A stretch of 64,000 nucleotides of DNA, taken from positions 143,227,381 to 143,291,380 of the forward strand of contig NC_090731.1 in assembly GCF_036898095.1 (NCBI RefSeq). The letters are read 5' to 3'. The DNA is from Palaemon carinicauda. Lineage: Eukaryota > Arthropoda > Malacostraca > Decapoda > Palaemonidae. This document shows positions 36,478-48,615 of the stretch, piece after piece (position 1 is the stretch's first letter; the number at the start of each line of letters is the position of its first letter). The notes below the pieces were generated by a model. It did no database searches. It was not told the origin of the DNA and worked only from the letters and a program-made list of their open reading frames with translations. The position numbers and the translations under genes were made by a program.

Positions 36478-37749
36478 TCAACAAAATTGTCGATGGCAAA
36501 ATCTCTTTGAAGTGTCATCCCTTTGAAGAGTCTCTGCATGGTTAACTGCATTTTTCCAATTTTCCGGTGTTACTTGCTGTAACGCTTCACTTATAAGAGA
36601 TTTGAGGTCCGACATTTTAAAATTATTTTTCTTTGCCACATACTGTTTGACTTGGCTCCATATTAATTCAATTGGGTTATATTGACAATGATATGGAGGA
36701 AGACTTACCACTTTGTGACCGTGCTTACTCGCAATAATGTCAATTTCGTACTTGAGTGGCTATCTTGACGTATGCTGTTTTACCATAGCAAGCAGATCAT
36801 CCTTCAAGAGATCGTCTCCGGGGGTTTCTCCTTTCTCGATAAGCCAGTCTTTAATTACAGCTTTTCTATCGGATGTCGTAGGCGGTTTATCAATTTGGAA
36901 AGAGTGATAGGATGCATTGTCCATCACTATGATCGATGATGGCGGTATATTGGGAATCAATTGTGAAATGAACCACTCCTTGAATACAGTATGATTCATT
37001 TGTTTGTGGTAATCGCCATCGTTTTTAGACTGGAAAACAAAGTTCACAGTTTGGAACAAACCCGCGTTCGGTCCCAGCATGAAGAACGATTAACCAACTA
37101 CCTTTCCCTGTAGGGGGTTTAATACCGGTGGCATTTTCTGAATTGATGTCAATCCAACATTTCCCAACGGTATGGTTTTGGTTAATCCAAGTCTCGTCCA
37201 AGTATACAAAGGATTTACAGCCACTGGTTTTTAATGCTTTCATTTCTCTTAAAAACTTAGTTCTGGCTGAGGCTACATCTTTTCTCTCCAGTAGAAATTT
37301 TCTTCCATTAACCTTGCTGTACCAAAAGCCAATTTCATGAAGAACTTTGTGAACAGAATCCCTGGAACCTTTAAACTCAATATTTTCTTTTAATTCAGCT
37401 GTTATTGAGTCAAGCGTTGGAACTTCCTTGCATAAAAGTCTAAAACTGTTCTACGCAAAACGCTCTTGTCAAAATCATCTAAATTTGTCACGGTTCTTGG
37501 TTGTTGCTTCTTCTGTTCAACGAAAATTGGTTTACCGTATCTCTCTCCCGTTACTTTTCCTTCTTTGCAAATCCTGCTGATTGTCCTCTCCGATATCATT
37601 GTTGCTTCCGAGGCGCGTTTCAGTGTTTTTCTAACATCCATAACGGGTCCATGGTTTGCCTTTTCTTTGTCAAAGTACTTCACGATCCTATAAACTATTT
37701 CTCGAGGCTGGGGATGAAGGCTAATGCGGGAACGAGGACTTCCTTCCAT
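36478..37749 (-). pseudogene. IS630/Tc1/mariner-superfamily transposase with long D-E spacing
   Basis: Minus-strand blocks in order: an N-terminal helix-turn-helix region (IVYRIVKYFDKEKANHG, then SERTISRICKEG), FVYLDETWINQNHTVG (first Asp), IIVMDNASYHS (second Asp) and LPPYHCQYNPIELIWSQVK (Glu). The motif order is that of the DDE_3/Tc1-mariner superfamily. Counting through an in-frame TAG (near 36760), 83 residues separate the second Asp from the Glu, against 34 in standard Tc1. This is close to the DD82E group I remember as Sailor. Frameshifts near 37400 and 37080 and the stop make it a pseudogene. Confidence 0.8.
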
Positions 37750-38094
37750 GTTCTTGGTAGGGCGACAGACTCCTTAATGTTGGTTGAGCCGTCTTTATGG
37801 AGAGACACGCTGTTCGACATATTCAGACCCTGAGGTCAGCTTAACGCCTGAGAAGGATGTGGCAGCGCTGTAAAATTTTTCTGCCACGTTTAAGAAGAAA
37901 CGTGTAATTTTATTGTTATTAAAAGTAAAGAAATTATGAGGGCATTTAATAATTGCGAATATTTATTATTAATTAATTATATTTACATTTTTTTAACTTA
38001 TGCTGCCTCCATGCACCATACAACGTGATGGTAATATTTGATGAGGCATCGCCGCTCCCGGGACAAACCCAGCCTTGTTCGCCTTACAGGATCC

Positions 38095-38675
38095 GATAGT
38101 TTAGTGGCATAATTGGTAACGACCTTGCTTTTAATATGAAAAGTGTAGGGTTCAATCCCTGTGTGAGGCAGAATTTATTTTTTATTTTAGGGCAATTTTT
38201 TATTAATTTTCATTCATTGACTCATTAGTGGTGTTTTGAATTAAAAGCTATCTTTTGTGTCACCAGTTGGGTCGGGAAGTCGGGCAAAACTCGCTGGTAT
38301 GAGACTGATGTCTCGCCAGGTAACTCCTGAATGCATTTGGCACTTGGGTTATGATTTAACTTTGTATTGGCATGATTGGTAGCGACCTTGCTTTTAATAT
38401 AAACTGTCTAGGGTTCAATCCCAGTATGAGGTAGAAGTTATTTTGATTTTAGTGCAATTTTGTAATAATTTTCATCTTTATTGACTCATTAGGGGTAATT
38501 CGAATTAGAAGCTATCAATTGTTTCTGCAGGTGGGTCAGGAAGTCAGGGAATACTCGCTAGTATGAGACTGATGTCTCGGCAGGTAAATTCTGAATGAAT
38601 TTAGCACTTAGGATCTGACTTGGACCTTCTAGTGGCATGGTTGGTAGCAACCTAGCTTTTAATATGAAAAGTGGG
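38095..38675 (+). repeat. tRNA-like satellite, right divergent block part 1
   Basis: Two to three monomers of the edge type, with TGGCATAATTGG or TGGCATGATTGG and GGTTCAATCCC, GGGTTCAATCCC near 38410. It is cut at about 38675 by the SINE. Confidence 0.85.
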
Positions 38676-39318
38676 AGGTAGTAGGTTGGCCTGGGCACCA
38701 ACCGACCGTTGAGATACTACCGCTAGAGAGTTATGGGGTCCTTTGATTGGCCAGACAGTACTACATAGGACCATTCTCTCTGGTTACGGTTCTTTCCCTT
38801 TGCCTACAAAGACACCGAATAGTCTGGCCTATTCTTTACAGATTCCCCTCTGTCCTCATACACCTGACATCACTGAGATTGCCAAACAATTCTTCTTCAC
38901 ACAAGGGGTTAACTACTGTACTGAAATTGTTCAATGGCTACTTTCCTCTTGGTAAGGGTAGAAGAGACTCTTCAGCTATGGTAAGCAGCTCTTCTAGGAG
39001 GAGGACACTCCAAAATCAAACCATTATTCTCTAGTCTTGGGCAGTGCCATAACCTCTGTACCATGGTCTTCCACCGTCCTGGTTTAGAGTTCTCTTGCTT
39101 GAGGGTACACTCGGGCACACTTCTATCTAGTTTCTTTTCCTCTTGTTTTGTTAAAAGTTTTTTTTATAGTTTTTATAGGAAATATTTATGTTAATGTTGT
39201 TACTATACTTAAAATATTTTACTTTTCTTCATTTCCTTTCCTCACTGGGCTATTTTCCCTGTTGGAGCCCCTGGGCTTATAGCATCCTGCTTTTCCAACT
39301 AGAGTTGTAGCTTAGCAT

Positions 39319-39360
<42 letters not shown>

Positions 39361-39376
39361 GTAATAATAATAATAA
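38670..39376 (+). mobile_element. SINE-like element ending in (AAT)n
   Basis: Starts near GGGAGGTAGTAGGTTGGCC and ends with CCAACTAGAGTTGTAGCTTAGC and (AAT)n. The first ~50 bases can fold: GGTAGTA pairs with TACTACC, and GGTTGG with CCAACC inside. No protein-coding similarity is seen. I recognise this sequence type as an abundant repeat of decapod crustaceans, from memory. Its 3' ~200 bp resemble the LINE end at 12.14-12.55 kb, as expected for a SINE using that LINE's machinery. It interrupts the satellite. Confidence 0.7.
39320..39376 (+). repeat. (AAT)n tail of the SINE
   Basis: About 18 AAT triplets with one AGT interruption, marking the 3' end of the element. Confidence 0.95.
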
Positions 39377-41648
39377 GTGTTGGTCTCAATCCCTGTATGA
39401 GGTGGAAGTAAATATCAATTTATATTTTAGCACGACATTGTTTTAAATTTCTTCTATACTTACTCATTAGGGGTAATTCGAGTAAAAGCTATCAATTGTT
39501 ACCAGGTGGGTAAGGAAGTCAGGGAAAACTCGCTGTTATGAGACTGATGTCTCGCCAGGTAAATCCTGAATGCATTTACAATTTCGGTGCTGACTTTTTT
39601 TTTTTTTTTTTTTAGACTATAGTGGCATAATTGGTAGTGGCCTTGCCTTTCATATAAAAAGTCTAGGTTTCAATCCCAGTATGAGGTAGAATTTATCTCT
39701 ATTCAAGCACGGGTTTGTTTTAATTTTCCTCCATATTGACTTCTTGGGTGATAATTCGAATTAAAATCTATCAATTATGTCACCAATTGGGTTAAGAAGT
39801 CATGGAAAATTTGCTGGTATGAGACTGATGTCTCACGAGTTAATCCTGGATGCATTTAGCTCTTAGGTTCTGACTTTTTTTCAGATACTCTAGTGGCTTG
39901 ATTGGTAGCAACGTTTTCTTTCATATGAAAAGTGTAGGGTTTAATCCCAATATGAAGTACAGTTTATTCCTCTTCTAACATGATATTGCGTTAGTTTTTA
40001 TCCATATTGCATTTAGCACTCAGGTTCTGACTTCTTTTTAGACCTAGTGCCCTGAATGGTATTGACCTTGCCTTTCATATGTAAGTTCTAGGGTTCAAGG
40101 CCAGTAGGAGGTACAAGTTATTTTTATTTTGGTGCGATATTGTATCAATTGTCATCTATATTGAGTCATTAGGGGTAATTCGAATTAAAAGCTATCAATT
40201 GTGTCCCCAGGTTGGTCAGGAAGTCAGGGTATGAGACTGATGGCTCGCCAGGTAAATCCTGAATGCTTTTAGCACTTAGGTTCTGATTTAGACTTTTTAG
40301 TGGCATGATTGGTAGCGACCTTGCTTTTAATATGAAAAGGCTAGGGTTCAATCCCTGTATGAGGTGGAAGTTATTTTTATTTTATTGTGATATTGTATTA
40401 ATTTTCATCCATTTCGATTTATTAGGGTAATTCAAATTAAAAGCTCCAGGTGGGTCAGGAAGTCAGGGTAAACTTGCTGGTATGAGACTGATGTCTCACC
40501 AGGTATATCCTAAATGCATTTAGCACTTAGGATCTGACTTTTTTTCAGACTTGCAAGTGGCATGATTGGTAGTGACCATGTCTTTCAAATGTAAAGTTTA
40601 GGGTTCAATCCCAGTATGACGTAGATTTTATTTCTATTATAGCACGATTTTGCGTTAATTTTCATCCATATTTACTTCTCAGGGATAATTCGAATTGAAA
40701 GGTATCAATTGTGTCACCAATTTGGTCAAGAAATCGCGGAAAATTCGCTGGTATGAGACTGTCGTCTCAATAGGTAAATCTTGAATGCATTTAGGTTCTG
40801 ACTTTTTTTTTTACCTTTTAGTGGCATGATTGTTAGTGACCTAGACTTTTATATGTAATGTCTAGGGTTCAATCCCCGTATGAGGTAGAACTTATTTTTA
40901 TTTTTTGCGCGACATTGTCTTTGTTTTCATCCATATTGTCTCATAAGTGGTAATTTGATTTAAATGCTATAAAGTTTGACGCTACGTGGGTCAAGAAGTC
41001 AGGGAAAACTAGCTGGTATGAGACAGATGTTCAACAGGTAAATCTTGAATGCATTTAGGTTCTGACTTTTTTTTTTTTTTGACCTTTTAGTGGCATGATT
41101 GGTAGCAACTTAGACTTTCATATGTAAAGTTTAGGGTTCAATCCCTGTACGAGGTAGAACTTATTTCAATTTTTGTGTGATATTTTGTTAGTTTTCATAT
41201 ATATTGCCTCATTATGGGTTCTGACAATCATTCTAGTGGCATGATTGGTAGCAACCTTTCCTTTCATATGAAAAGTCTAGGGTTCTCTCGCAGTATGAGG
41301 TAGAAGTTATTTTTTTTAGTGTAATATGGCATTAATTTTCATCTATTGACCCATTAGGGGTAATTCAAATTGAAAGCTATCAATTGTGTCACCAGGTGAG
41401 TCATGAAGTTGGAGAAAACTAGCTGGTATGAGACTGATGTTTTGCCAGGTAAATCCTGAATGCATTTAGCACTTAAGTTCTGACTTAGACCTTCTAGTGG
41501 CATGATTGGGAGTGACCTTGCCTTTCATATGAAAAGTCTAGGGTTCAATCCCAGTATGAGGTAGAAGTTATTTTAATTTCAGTGTGATATTGTAATAATT
41601 TTCTATCTATGTTGACTCATTAGGGATAATTTGAATTAAAAGCTATCT
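39377..41648 (+). repeat. tRNA-like satellite, right divergent block part 2
   Basis: About nine diverged monomers, some truncated (one jumps from a hairpin-free segment directly to GCATTTAGCAC near 40010). Box B GGTTCAATCCC is kept in many (for example near 40345, 40602, 40868, 41137 and 41551). The array ends at AAAAGCTATC near 41648, where LINE-A begins. Confidence 0.85.
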
Positions 41649-43278
41649 AGTGTTTATGGAAGGTCATGGATATGATGGTCAATGCTAGACTGGTGTGATA
41701 CCTGGAGAAGAAGTGTCTTTTATCAGCTAGCCAGTGTGGATTTAGGTAAATGCATACAACTATAGATGTTTTAATAGTGTACTCTATTTTTGAAGCCTTT
41801 GTTTCCAAACAGCACCTTGTAACAGTTTTTTTTCTCCCTTGAAAAGGCATATGATATTGCATGGAGATATCTTATTTTTAAAATTGTTCATAAATTGGTA
41901 TTACGAAGAGAGCTACCATCGTTCATTCAATCACTCATTTCACATAGATGTTTTTCCAGTGAGAGTGGGGGAAATTCTACCGGAGAGAAAATTTCAGGAA
42001 CGAGTAGTTCCATAAGGTAGTGTGCTTTTTTTGCTTTAGCAAATAATGCGCTATCCTCAGCCATTCTTCCAGATATTCTATCAGCACTATTTGTAGATGA
42101 TCTCCATATCATTTGCTGGATCTAGAATGTCGATGATTAAGACAAAACTTTAAATCTCAATTGAGAAAGTTATTCAGTGGTCTGATATAAATGGATTTAA
42201 GATTTCAACAACCAAAACTACTGTTGTCCATTTGTCATATTCGGGGTGTACATCCAGACCCTGATATATACATCAGAGGTCAACAGATCCCATGTGTAAG
42301 CGAAGCTAGATTTTTATTCTTGATATTTGATTGAAGGCTTACATGGGTTCCTCACTTAAGCTTTAAAAGTTTTGTGTCTTGAAGTTTTGAATCTTTTAAA
42401 AGTTTTGTGTCTTGAAGTTTTGAATCTTTTAAAAGTTTTGTCCCATACATCTTTAGAAGCAGACCGCAAAACACTCTTAAAATTATACAAGGCCTTAGTT
42501 TTCAAAAATTAGTTATGGATGTGAAATATACTCCTCAGCTACCCCAAGTTGACCTTTATTTTAGATTCTATAGATCATACTGGTATCAGATTGGCCACAA
42601 GAGCCTTTAGAACTTCATCTATCCCAAGCCTCCTTGTTGACGCTGGAGAGTTAACTTAAGACCTTTACCGAAAGTCTTCTATTTTTCGGTATTGGGTTAG
42701 GCGACAAAGACTCACTAATTCTTTAGTATTCCAGACTGCAAGCCTTGTAAGCCATTGAGATGCACCTAAAATCTCCTCAACCTTATGGTTTTTGGGTGAA
42801 ACAATTATTAAACAGTATTGATATGATTAAAAGTAAGGTGTTTCCATTTAAGATACCTACCCTCTGTGGAAATTACTTGATAACTTTTTTTTAATTATTA
42901 ATTATTTTATTGGTGGTAAAAAGAATGTCTGAATTAGAAGTTAGGTCTTTCTTTCTTTCTTTTATTTTTTTTTATTTCTATTTTTTTATTTATTTTTTTA
43001 TTTTTTGTGGAACATGTTGCAGAACATAGGGAATCAACTTTTACATATACTGATGGCTCCAAAATCTGATGCTGGCGTTGGATTTGGAGTACATAGTAAT
43101 GGTTTTAATTGTAGAGGTGGACTTCCTATAACAGCTTCCATATTTACTGTCAAACTGTATTTCATACTAACCGCTATTGAGAAAATAGCGTTTAGGGGAG
43201 AAGGGTAATTTTACTATTTTTAGTGATGCAAGGAGTGTCTTTCAAGCTTTAGAAGTTTTTAATTCTGGTAACCCTGTA
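41649..43278 (+). pseudogene. LINE-A (Jockey/I-like) reverse transcriptase and start of RNase H
   Basis: With frameshifts this reads as a LINE RT: a NARL-like start, QCGFR-like segment, FSLEKAYDIAWRYLI, a degraded QG...GS box near 42000, SALFVDDLHI (catalytic Asp pair, Tyr replaced by Phe), LLKLYKALVF-like and HTGIRLATRAFRTSSIPSLL. After ~43050 comes YTDGSKSDAG-like (present as TDGSKI) and GVGFGVHSNG, then FTIFSDARSVFQALEVF: a ribonuclease H domain with its acidic residues. The RT-RNase H order places it with the Jockey/I-type LINEs. Many stops make it dead. Tigger insertion splits the RNase H domain at 43278. Confidence 0.75.
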
Positions 43279-43951
43279 CAGTGAACCCTCGTTTATCGCG
43301 GTAGATAGGTTCCAGACGCGGGCGCGATAGGTGAAAATCCGCGAAGTAGTGACATCATATTTACCTATTTATTTAACATGTATATTCGGACTTTTAAAAC
43401 CTTCCCTTGTACGTAGTACTGTTAACAAACCACCCTTTAATGTACAGAACACTTAATGCATGTACTACAGCACCCTAAACTAAAACAGGCACAAATATTA
43501 AAGGCGATTTTATATCATGCGTTTCCTAAACACCTAAAAAGCACGATAAAAAATGGCAACCAATGTTTTGTTTACGTTCATCTCTGATCATAATGAAGAA
43601 ACAAACTCATTTAGTGTACACATATATGTATAGGTTAGTTTTTGCATCGATTATATTGATTATACAGTACTGTATGTTGATTTTTTTATTACCAATGTTT
43701 TAGTTTACGTATTTTTCTTAGGACTTCCAAATGAAATGTTTTTCTTTATGACGCCGCCTGAAACGACGGCGTCATAAAGTACTGTACGCTCAGTAAACAA
43801 CCACGCTCAGAACAAACAAGGCATTTAACGCGCATGATGATAGTGATAAATAATGATACAGTACATACAGTATTTACAGTAAAAGCATTTACAAAATATG
43901 TTACCTTACAAATATAATTTATACAGTATTGTATGTAGCAAAGCAGGAAAA

Positions 43952-43957
<6 letters not shown>

Positions 43958-44025
<68 letters not shown>
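43958..44025. repeat. (GA)n microsatellite inside Tigger
   Basis: 34 GA dinucleotides, 680 bp inside the left terminus. Confidence 0.95.
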
Positions 44026-44027
<2 letters not shown>

Positions 44028-44336
44028 TTTTGTTTTACGTACGTAAATGTAAATTTTAAACAAAAAAAATATGATAGGTTACAACATGTAGACTTTTAAA
44101 ACCTTCCCTTTAACTTAATGCATACAGTACGTACAGTACTAAACTATAAAACAGGCACAAATACAGTTTTAGAATGTACAGTAAGAATATTAAAGCAAAA
44201 AATAAAGATTGTTACTGTACTCACCACGAAAGAAGTTGAAGAAAAACTTGAATGATGATGGCGAGGAATTTGCTGCACAGTAGAAATGATGATGATGAAG
44301 CTGATGATGTGTTCTACTGTGCAGCCAGGTAGTATT

Positions 44337-46161
44337 TTACGTCTCTTCAGACGGAGGTGTCTTTTCCTGGGACACCTCTTCAACTTCTTCAATTTCTTCC
44401 GAAGGCGTACTAGCAGGAGGAACTGGCTCTTTTTTGCGAGGCTGGAAGAACATTGTGATCGGAAGTTGTTGCCGCTGCTTCTTTTTTCGATCCAAGAGCA
44501 TTTTGTAGGGAGTCATGTCTTCATCGATCTTGTTGCAGAATTGCAACGAGCGAACCATATCCTCGTCCCACTCTTGCAACATTTCTTTCAACTCCTTCAC
44601 ATGGTTGCAGGCCTTGGCAAGCCGTTCTAATGTTAAGCCCGTTTCTTCGACATTTTCTTGGGTCTCTTCCTGGGTATCACTCTCTTCTTCACTTGCCGAT
44701 TTCGTCAGGTCTTCGAGGTCTGCGTCAGTTAGGGGCTGGGAATGGCAGTCCAACAACTCGTCGACGTCTTCAGTCGTCATGTCGCCAAACCCGTCACCTC
44801 CAATTATGGCAGCCAACTGCACAGATTTGCGTATTGCAGAGTGTTGTCGTCGTAAACAATATCGGGCCACAACTTCTTCCAGCTCGCATTCACGGTTGCA
44901 GGTTTCATCTCTTGAAGTGCCTTCTGAATATTCTGCAGGCACGTGGCTATGGTGTACTGCCGCCAGTACGCCTTCAAGTTAAAATCTTCATCCTCGTCAT
45001 CTTGGGCAGCATCCACACGCAACGAGGTCCGCCAAAGTGTTCTTCGTGTAGAGGCCCTGAACGCCCTGATAACCCCCTGGTCCATCGGTTGAATTAATGA
45101 CGTAGTGTTGGGTGGCAGGAACTCAACCTGAATGCCCTCATGCGACAGGTCAGTTGCGTGTCCACCAGCGTTATCCATAAGGAGAAGGATCTTGAATGGC
45201 AAGCCCTTCTCTAAGAGATATTTGCTGACTTGCGGGATAAAACACTGATGGAACCAGTTGGAGGTCAGCATCTTCGTAATCCATGCTTTTTGATTATGCA
45301 TCCAGTACACGGGAAGGAGATTCTTATTTTTATTTTTCAAAGCGCGACGATTTTTCGACTTACAAATAAGCCCCGGCTTTAGCAAAAATCCAGCCACACA
45401 TCACGAGGGTAACGCGATCCTTGAATGCTTTAAAGCCAGAGGCTTTGGCTTCCTCTTTGAACAGGAAAGTTCGCGACGGCATTCTCTTCCAAAACAAGCC
45501 GGTCTCATCCATATTAAAGACTTGTTCCGCCTTGTATCCACCTTCGGCGATAATATTCTTGAACGTCTGGTTCACGTAAGTTTCAGCAGCGGCAGTGTCA
45601 GCGGAAGCAGACTCCCCATGCAGGGAAAGGCTTTTCAGGGCGAAGCGTTTCTGAAACTTCGCGAACCATCCTTTGCTGGCGGAAAAACGTTTCTGAGGCT
45701 GGGAATCAGTGGATGTCCCTGGTTGAGGATCATCTGCATCATCATCATCTTCAGCATGGTTGCCGTCGTCGTCTTTAGGTTCCTTTGCAGCAAAATTCTC
45801 ATAAGCTCAAAGCCTTTGTTTGTATGGTGTTCGTATCCAACGCTATGTTCTTCTTCCGGCAGTCGGCAATCCACACAGCTAAAGCACCTTCCATGCGTAT
45901 GATCGTTTTATTACGCGTTGTAACGACTCGCTTCGCTGATCTGCTAAAGGTGATTGCAGCCGTCTTTCTAATGTTCGCCTCGTCCTTCTTGATATAGCGA
46001 ACAGTTGATTCGTTGATGCCAAAATGGCGGCCAGCGGACGCGTAACTTCTACCATCTTTTAACATGTCGAGAAGCGTAACCTTCTCAGCAATCGTCATCA
46101 TCCTTCGGTGGAGTTTAGGCACACTACCAGCCTTAAGAGAAGCAGAATGCTTGGGAGCCAT
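44337..46161 (-). pseudogene. Tigger transposase (CENP-B HTH plus DDE_1), frameshifted
   Basis: Starts at ATG 46161: MAPKHSASLKAGSVPKLHRR, an N-terminal HTH (AGRHFGINESTVRYIKK). Then a second HTH region, FNMDETGLFWKRMPSRTF (first Asp), LLLMDNAGGHATDL (second Asp), and FLPPNTTSLIQPMDQGVI (third Asp, 30 residues after the second). The C-terminus is an acidic, coiled region (GFGDMTTEDVDELLDCHSQ onward) ending near 44337. The family includes jerky and CENP-B-like host genes, but terminal repeats show this is a transposon. Frame breaks occur near 45805 (two bases missing between LSL and ENFAAKEP), 45395 and 44850. The catalytic residues are all intact. Confidence 0.9.
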
Positions 46162-46477
46162 TACAGTAGGATTTACAGTAACAAAAAGTTCAACTTAAAA
46201 AAGTCGCACACAGCACAGATTCACACACTTAAGAACGTCTACTCAGCGATACGCGGTAACAGAGAGTGGACGATCCAGCCCCGCGAGAACTTAGATGCTG
46301 CGGGTAGGAGATGCGGGCAAAACACCAATCACAGGCTAGATAACAAAACTTGAGTTCTGATTCGTCATCTATCAGCGCTTGAACCAATCACAACCCGTCT
46401 TACAGTACTATGATGCGTAGGTTACCTACTCATAGAAGATGCCCCGCGCATACCGAACGTACGTAGATTAAGTAAAT

Positions 46478-46610
46478 ACCGTAATAATAATAATGATAAT
46501 AATACTGTACAGTAATAATAATAATAGTAATGATAATAATAATAACAATAATAATTTTATTAACAACAACAACAATAATAATAATAATAACAATAATAAT
46601 AATACAACTT
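46478..46610. repeat. (AAT)n and (AAC)n-rich tract
   Basis: Imperfect AAT triplets with CAA triplets between the Tigger gene and its (TC)n tract. Confidence 0.85.
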
Positions 46611-46628
46611 TACGTACGCTATTTTATG

Positions 46629-46629
<1 letters not shown>

Positions 46630-46700
<71 letters not shown>

Positions 46701-46701
46701 T

Positions 46702-46748
<47 letters not shown>
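46630..46748. repeat. (TC)n microsatellite inside Tigger
   Basis: Two (TC)n runs (46630-46694 and 46705-46748) separated by GTACGCTTATTC, which is repeated after the second run. This marks a segmental duplication of the tract. Confidence 0.95.
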
Positions 46749-46754
<6 letters not shown>

Positions 46755-47259
46755 TTATTCGAAATGTGAATTTTGCAACAAAGAATATTATTGGATGCAG
46801 TACTACGTACGTATACATACAAAAGATTCATGGAAAAGAAGCACATCCATTACATTTGTAGTACAGTAGTAGCCAACAGCAGCCTTACAGTACACCATTC
46901 TAATATGGTATGACTGCATCTGATTTGCGTTTCATGTTCGATTTAATTTTACTACGTACTGTATACAGTACTGAATTATCGTATGATCACATTCTCTTTT
47001 CGTGTTTTATTTCTTTCTGTGCTGAATTATATATTATATGTAATGCAATGAACAATCAGTAAGAACAGATATTACTAAATACAGTATAAATGGAATTACA
47101 GGTAACAAAATATCATATTTGGTTGTCTTCAGATTTCGCAGTATTTTCGAATTTTCCGGAAAATCCGCGATATGTATATATATATATATGGGTTATGGGA
47201 AAACCCCGCGAAGTGGTGAATCCGCGATTGTTGAACCGCGAAGTAGCGAGGGTTCACTG

Positions 47260-47920
47260 TAGTTTTAAAGATTTTAGAATGGCTTTTTATTATTGGACTG
47301 AGGTTTATCGGTTCGATTTTGTTGGGTTCTAGCACACGTAGGTGTGTCTGAGAAGAAGGCAAAAAATGTTGCATCCGAGATGCAAACAAGAAGGTATCTT
47401 ATTCCGTGTTATGATTTCTCTCCTACCATCCAGAAATTGTTTTTATAATAATTAGCAACTGCACTGGGATAGTCTAGATGGCAATAAAATGTGAGAAATA
47501 ACAAATGTCATATTTCCTTGGTGATATAACATGATGGCCCAAATATGGTAGATGTCTCTTTGTCATCTCCGTATGGTCACACTCGTTTGACTGTTTCTTC
47601 TAAATGGCCAACACCAACCATATTGCGACGACTGTTTGGTACCCTTGACATCAGAAATAGACTCTGAGGTTGAAGGTGAGGATGGTAGGTTCGTCTTTGC
47701 CAAGATTCTTGGACATCATGTGTCGTACCATAATAGTGGTATTTTAAAATTTATTCCAGACACAGGTCTTTTGGAAACTATTTAACTTATAAGGATGTCC
47801 TGATTTTATCATTTTAAACTTATTTACCATTTATTTTATTATTTATAACTAATAACATTGGTGTCAGTGACCTTAGGTGTCTGGATGCCAGATAACTGAT
47901 AATCATTCAATCAACTGTCC
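47260..47920 (+). pseudogene. LINE-A RNase H C-terminus and 3' end
   Basis: Resumes after the Tigger: VLKILEWLFIIG, a WVPAHVGVSEKKAKNVASEM-like segment with frameshift (typical RNase H C-terminal motif with the conserved His), then diverged coding sequence to about 47770. The 3' end reads GTGACCTTAGGTGTCTGG, GATAACTGATAATCATTC and an AATCAATCA-type tail, a form I know from arthropod Jockey-like LINEs. Confidence 0.7.
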
Positions 47921-48615
47921 CATACATTGTGGGGGCAGATCGCAAAACTCTCTTAAAGTAGACAAGGCCTTGATTTTCTCAAAAAATAGTTATGGGTGTG
48001 AATTATACTCCTCAGCCACCCCAATCTATTAGTCAATCAATTGAACCATATATTGTGGGGACAGACTGCAAAACTCCATTAAAATTATACAAGGCCTTGA
48101 TTTTTTCAAAAATTAGTTAAGGCTTTAAAATATACTCCTCAGCCACCCCAAGCCTATTAAAATTTTTAGACTCTATGCACCATGCTGGTATCAGATTCTC
48201 CACAGGAGTCTTTAGAACTTTGCCTATCCCAAGCCTCCTTATTGATGCCTTAGAGTTACCTTTAGACCTCTACCGGATTTCTTCCATTGTTTGTTATTGA
48301 TTTAGTTGCAAAGAATCCCTAATTCTTTAGCTTGTCAGACTGCAAACCTTTTAAGGCATAATATATTTTCATTCGCACCCAAAATCTCAACCTTATGGTT
48401 TCCGGGTAAAAAAATGATTGGTCAGTCTAGATATAGGTAGAACTAAAGTGCTTCCATGTAGTATATCATCAACCCTTCCATGGGAATTACCGGATATATC
48501 TTTTTGTAAATATTTTATTGGTATAAAAAAAGAATATTACTTGACTTACAAGGCTGGTTGCTCTTTTTGGAACATGTTGAAGAACACTGGGAATAGACAT
48601 ATTTATACTGATGGC
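47921..48615 (+). pseudogene. LINE-A second copy, truncated fragment
   Basis: Parallel to 42460-43060: GADRKTLLK..YKALIF, SYGCEIYSSATP-like, LDSMHHAGIRFSTGVFRTLPI and PSLLIDALELPLDLYR, ending at YTDG of the RNase H domain exactly where the hAT begins. A ~110-bp segment at its start is present twice (47920-48020 and 48030-48150). Its 5' end is 5'-truncated against the 3' tail of the first copy. Confidence 0.75.

Larger units (their letters stand above)
43279..47259 (-). mobile_element. Tigger/pogo-type DNA transposon, 3981 bp
   Basis: Terminal inverted repeats CAGTGAACCCTCG at both ends, extending imperfectly through CGCGG-rich sequence. TA dinucleotides flank both sides (43277-43278 and 47260-47261), the target duplication of Tc1/mariner/pogo elements. 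The LINE-A RNase H reading continues directly across the site (SGNP ... VLKILEW). A CENP-B/DDE_1-type transposase is on the minus strand. A (GA)n tract and a (TC)n tract lie on either side of the gene in mirrored orientation. Confidence 0.93.

Noticed and set aside
3055..41648. True tRNA genes
   Set aside because: Box A and box B are recognisable, but no full cloverleaf with paired acceptor ends and T-stem could be drawn. Core copies lack an intact box B.
44286..45997. Plus-strand frames across the Tigger region
   Set aside because: They overlap the convincingly conserved minus-strand transposase and carry no motif of their own.
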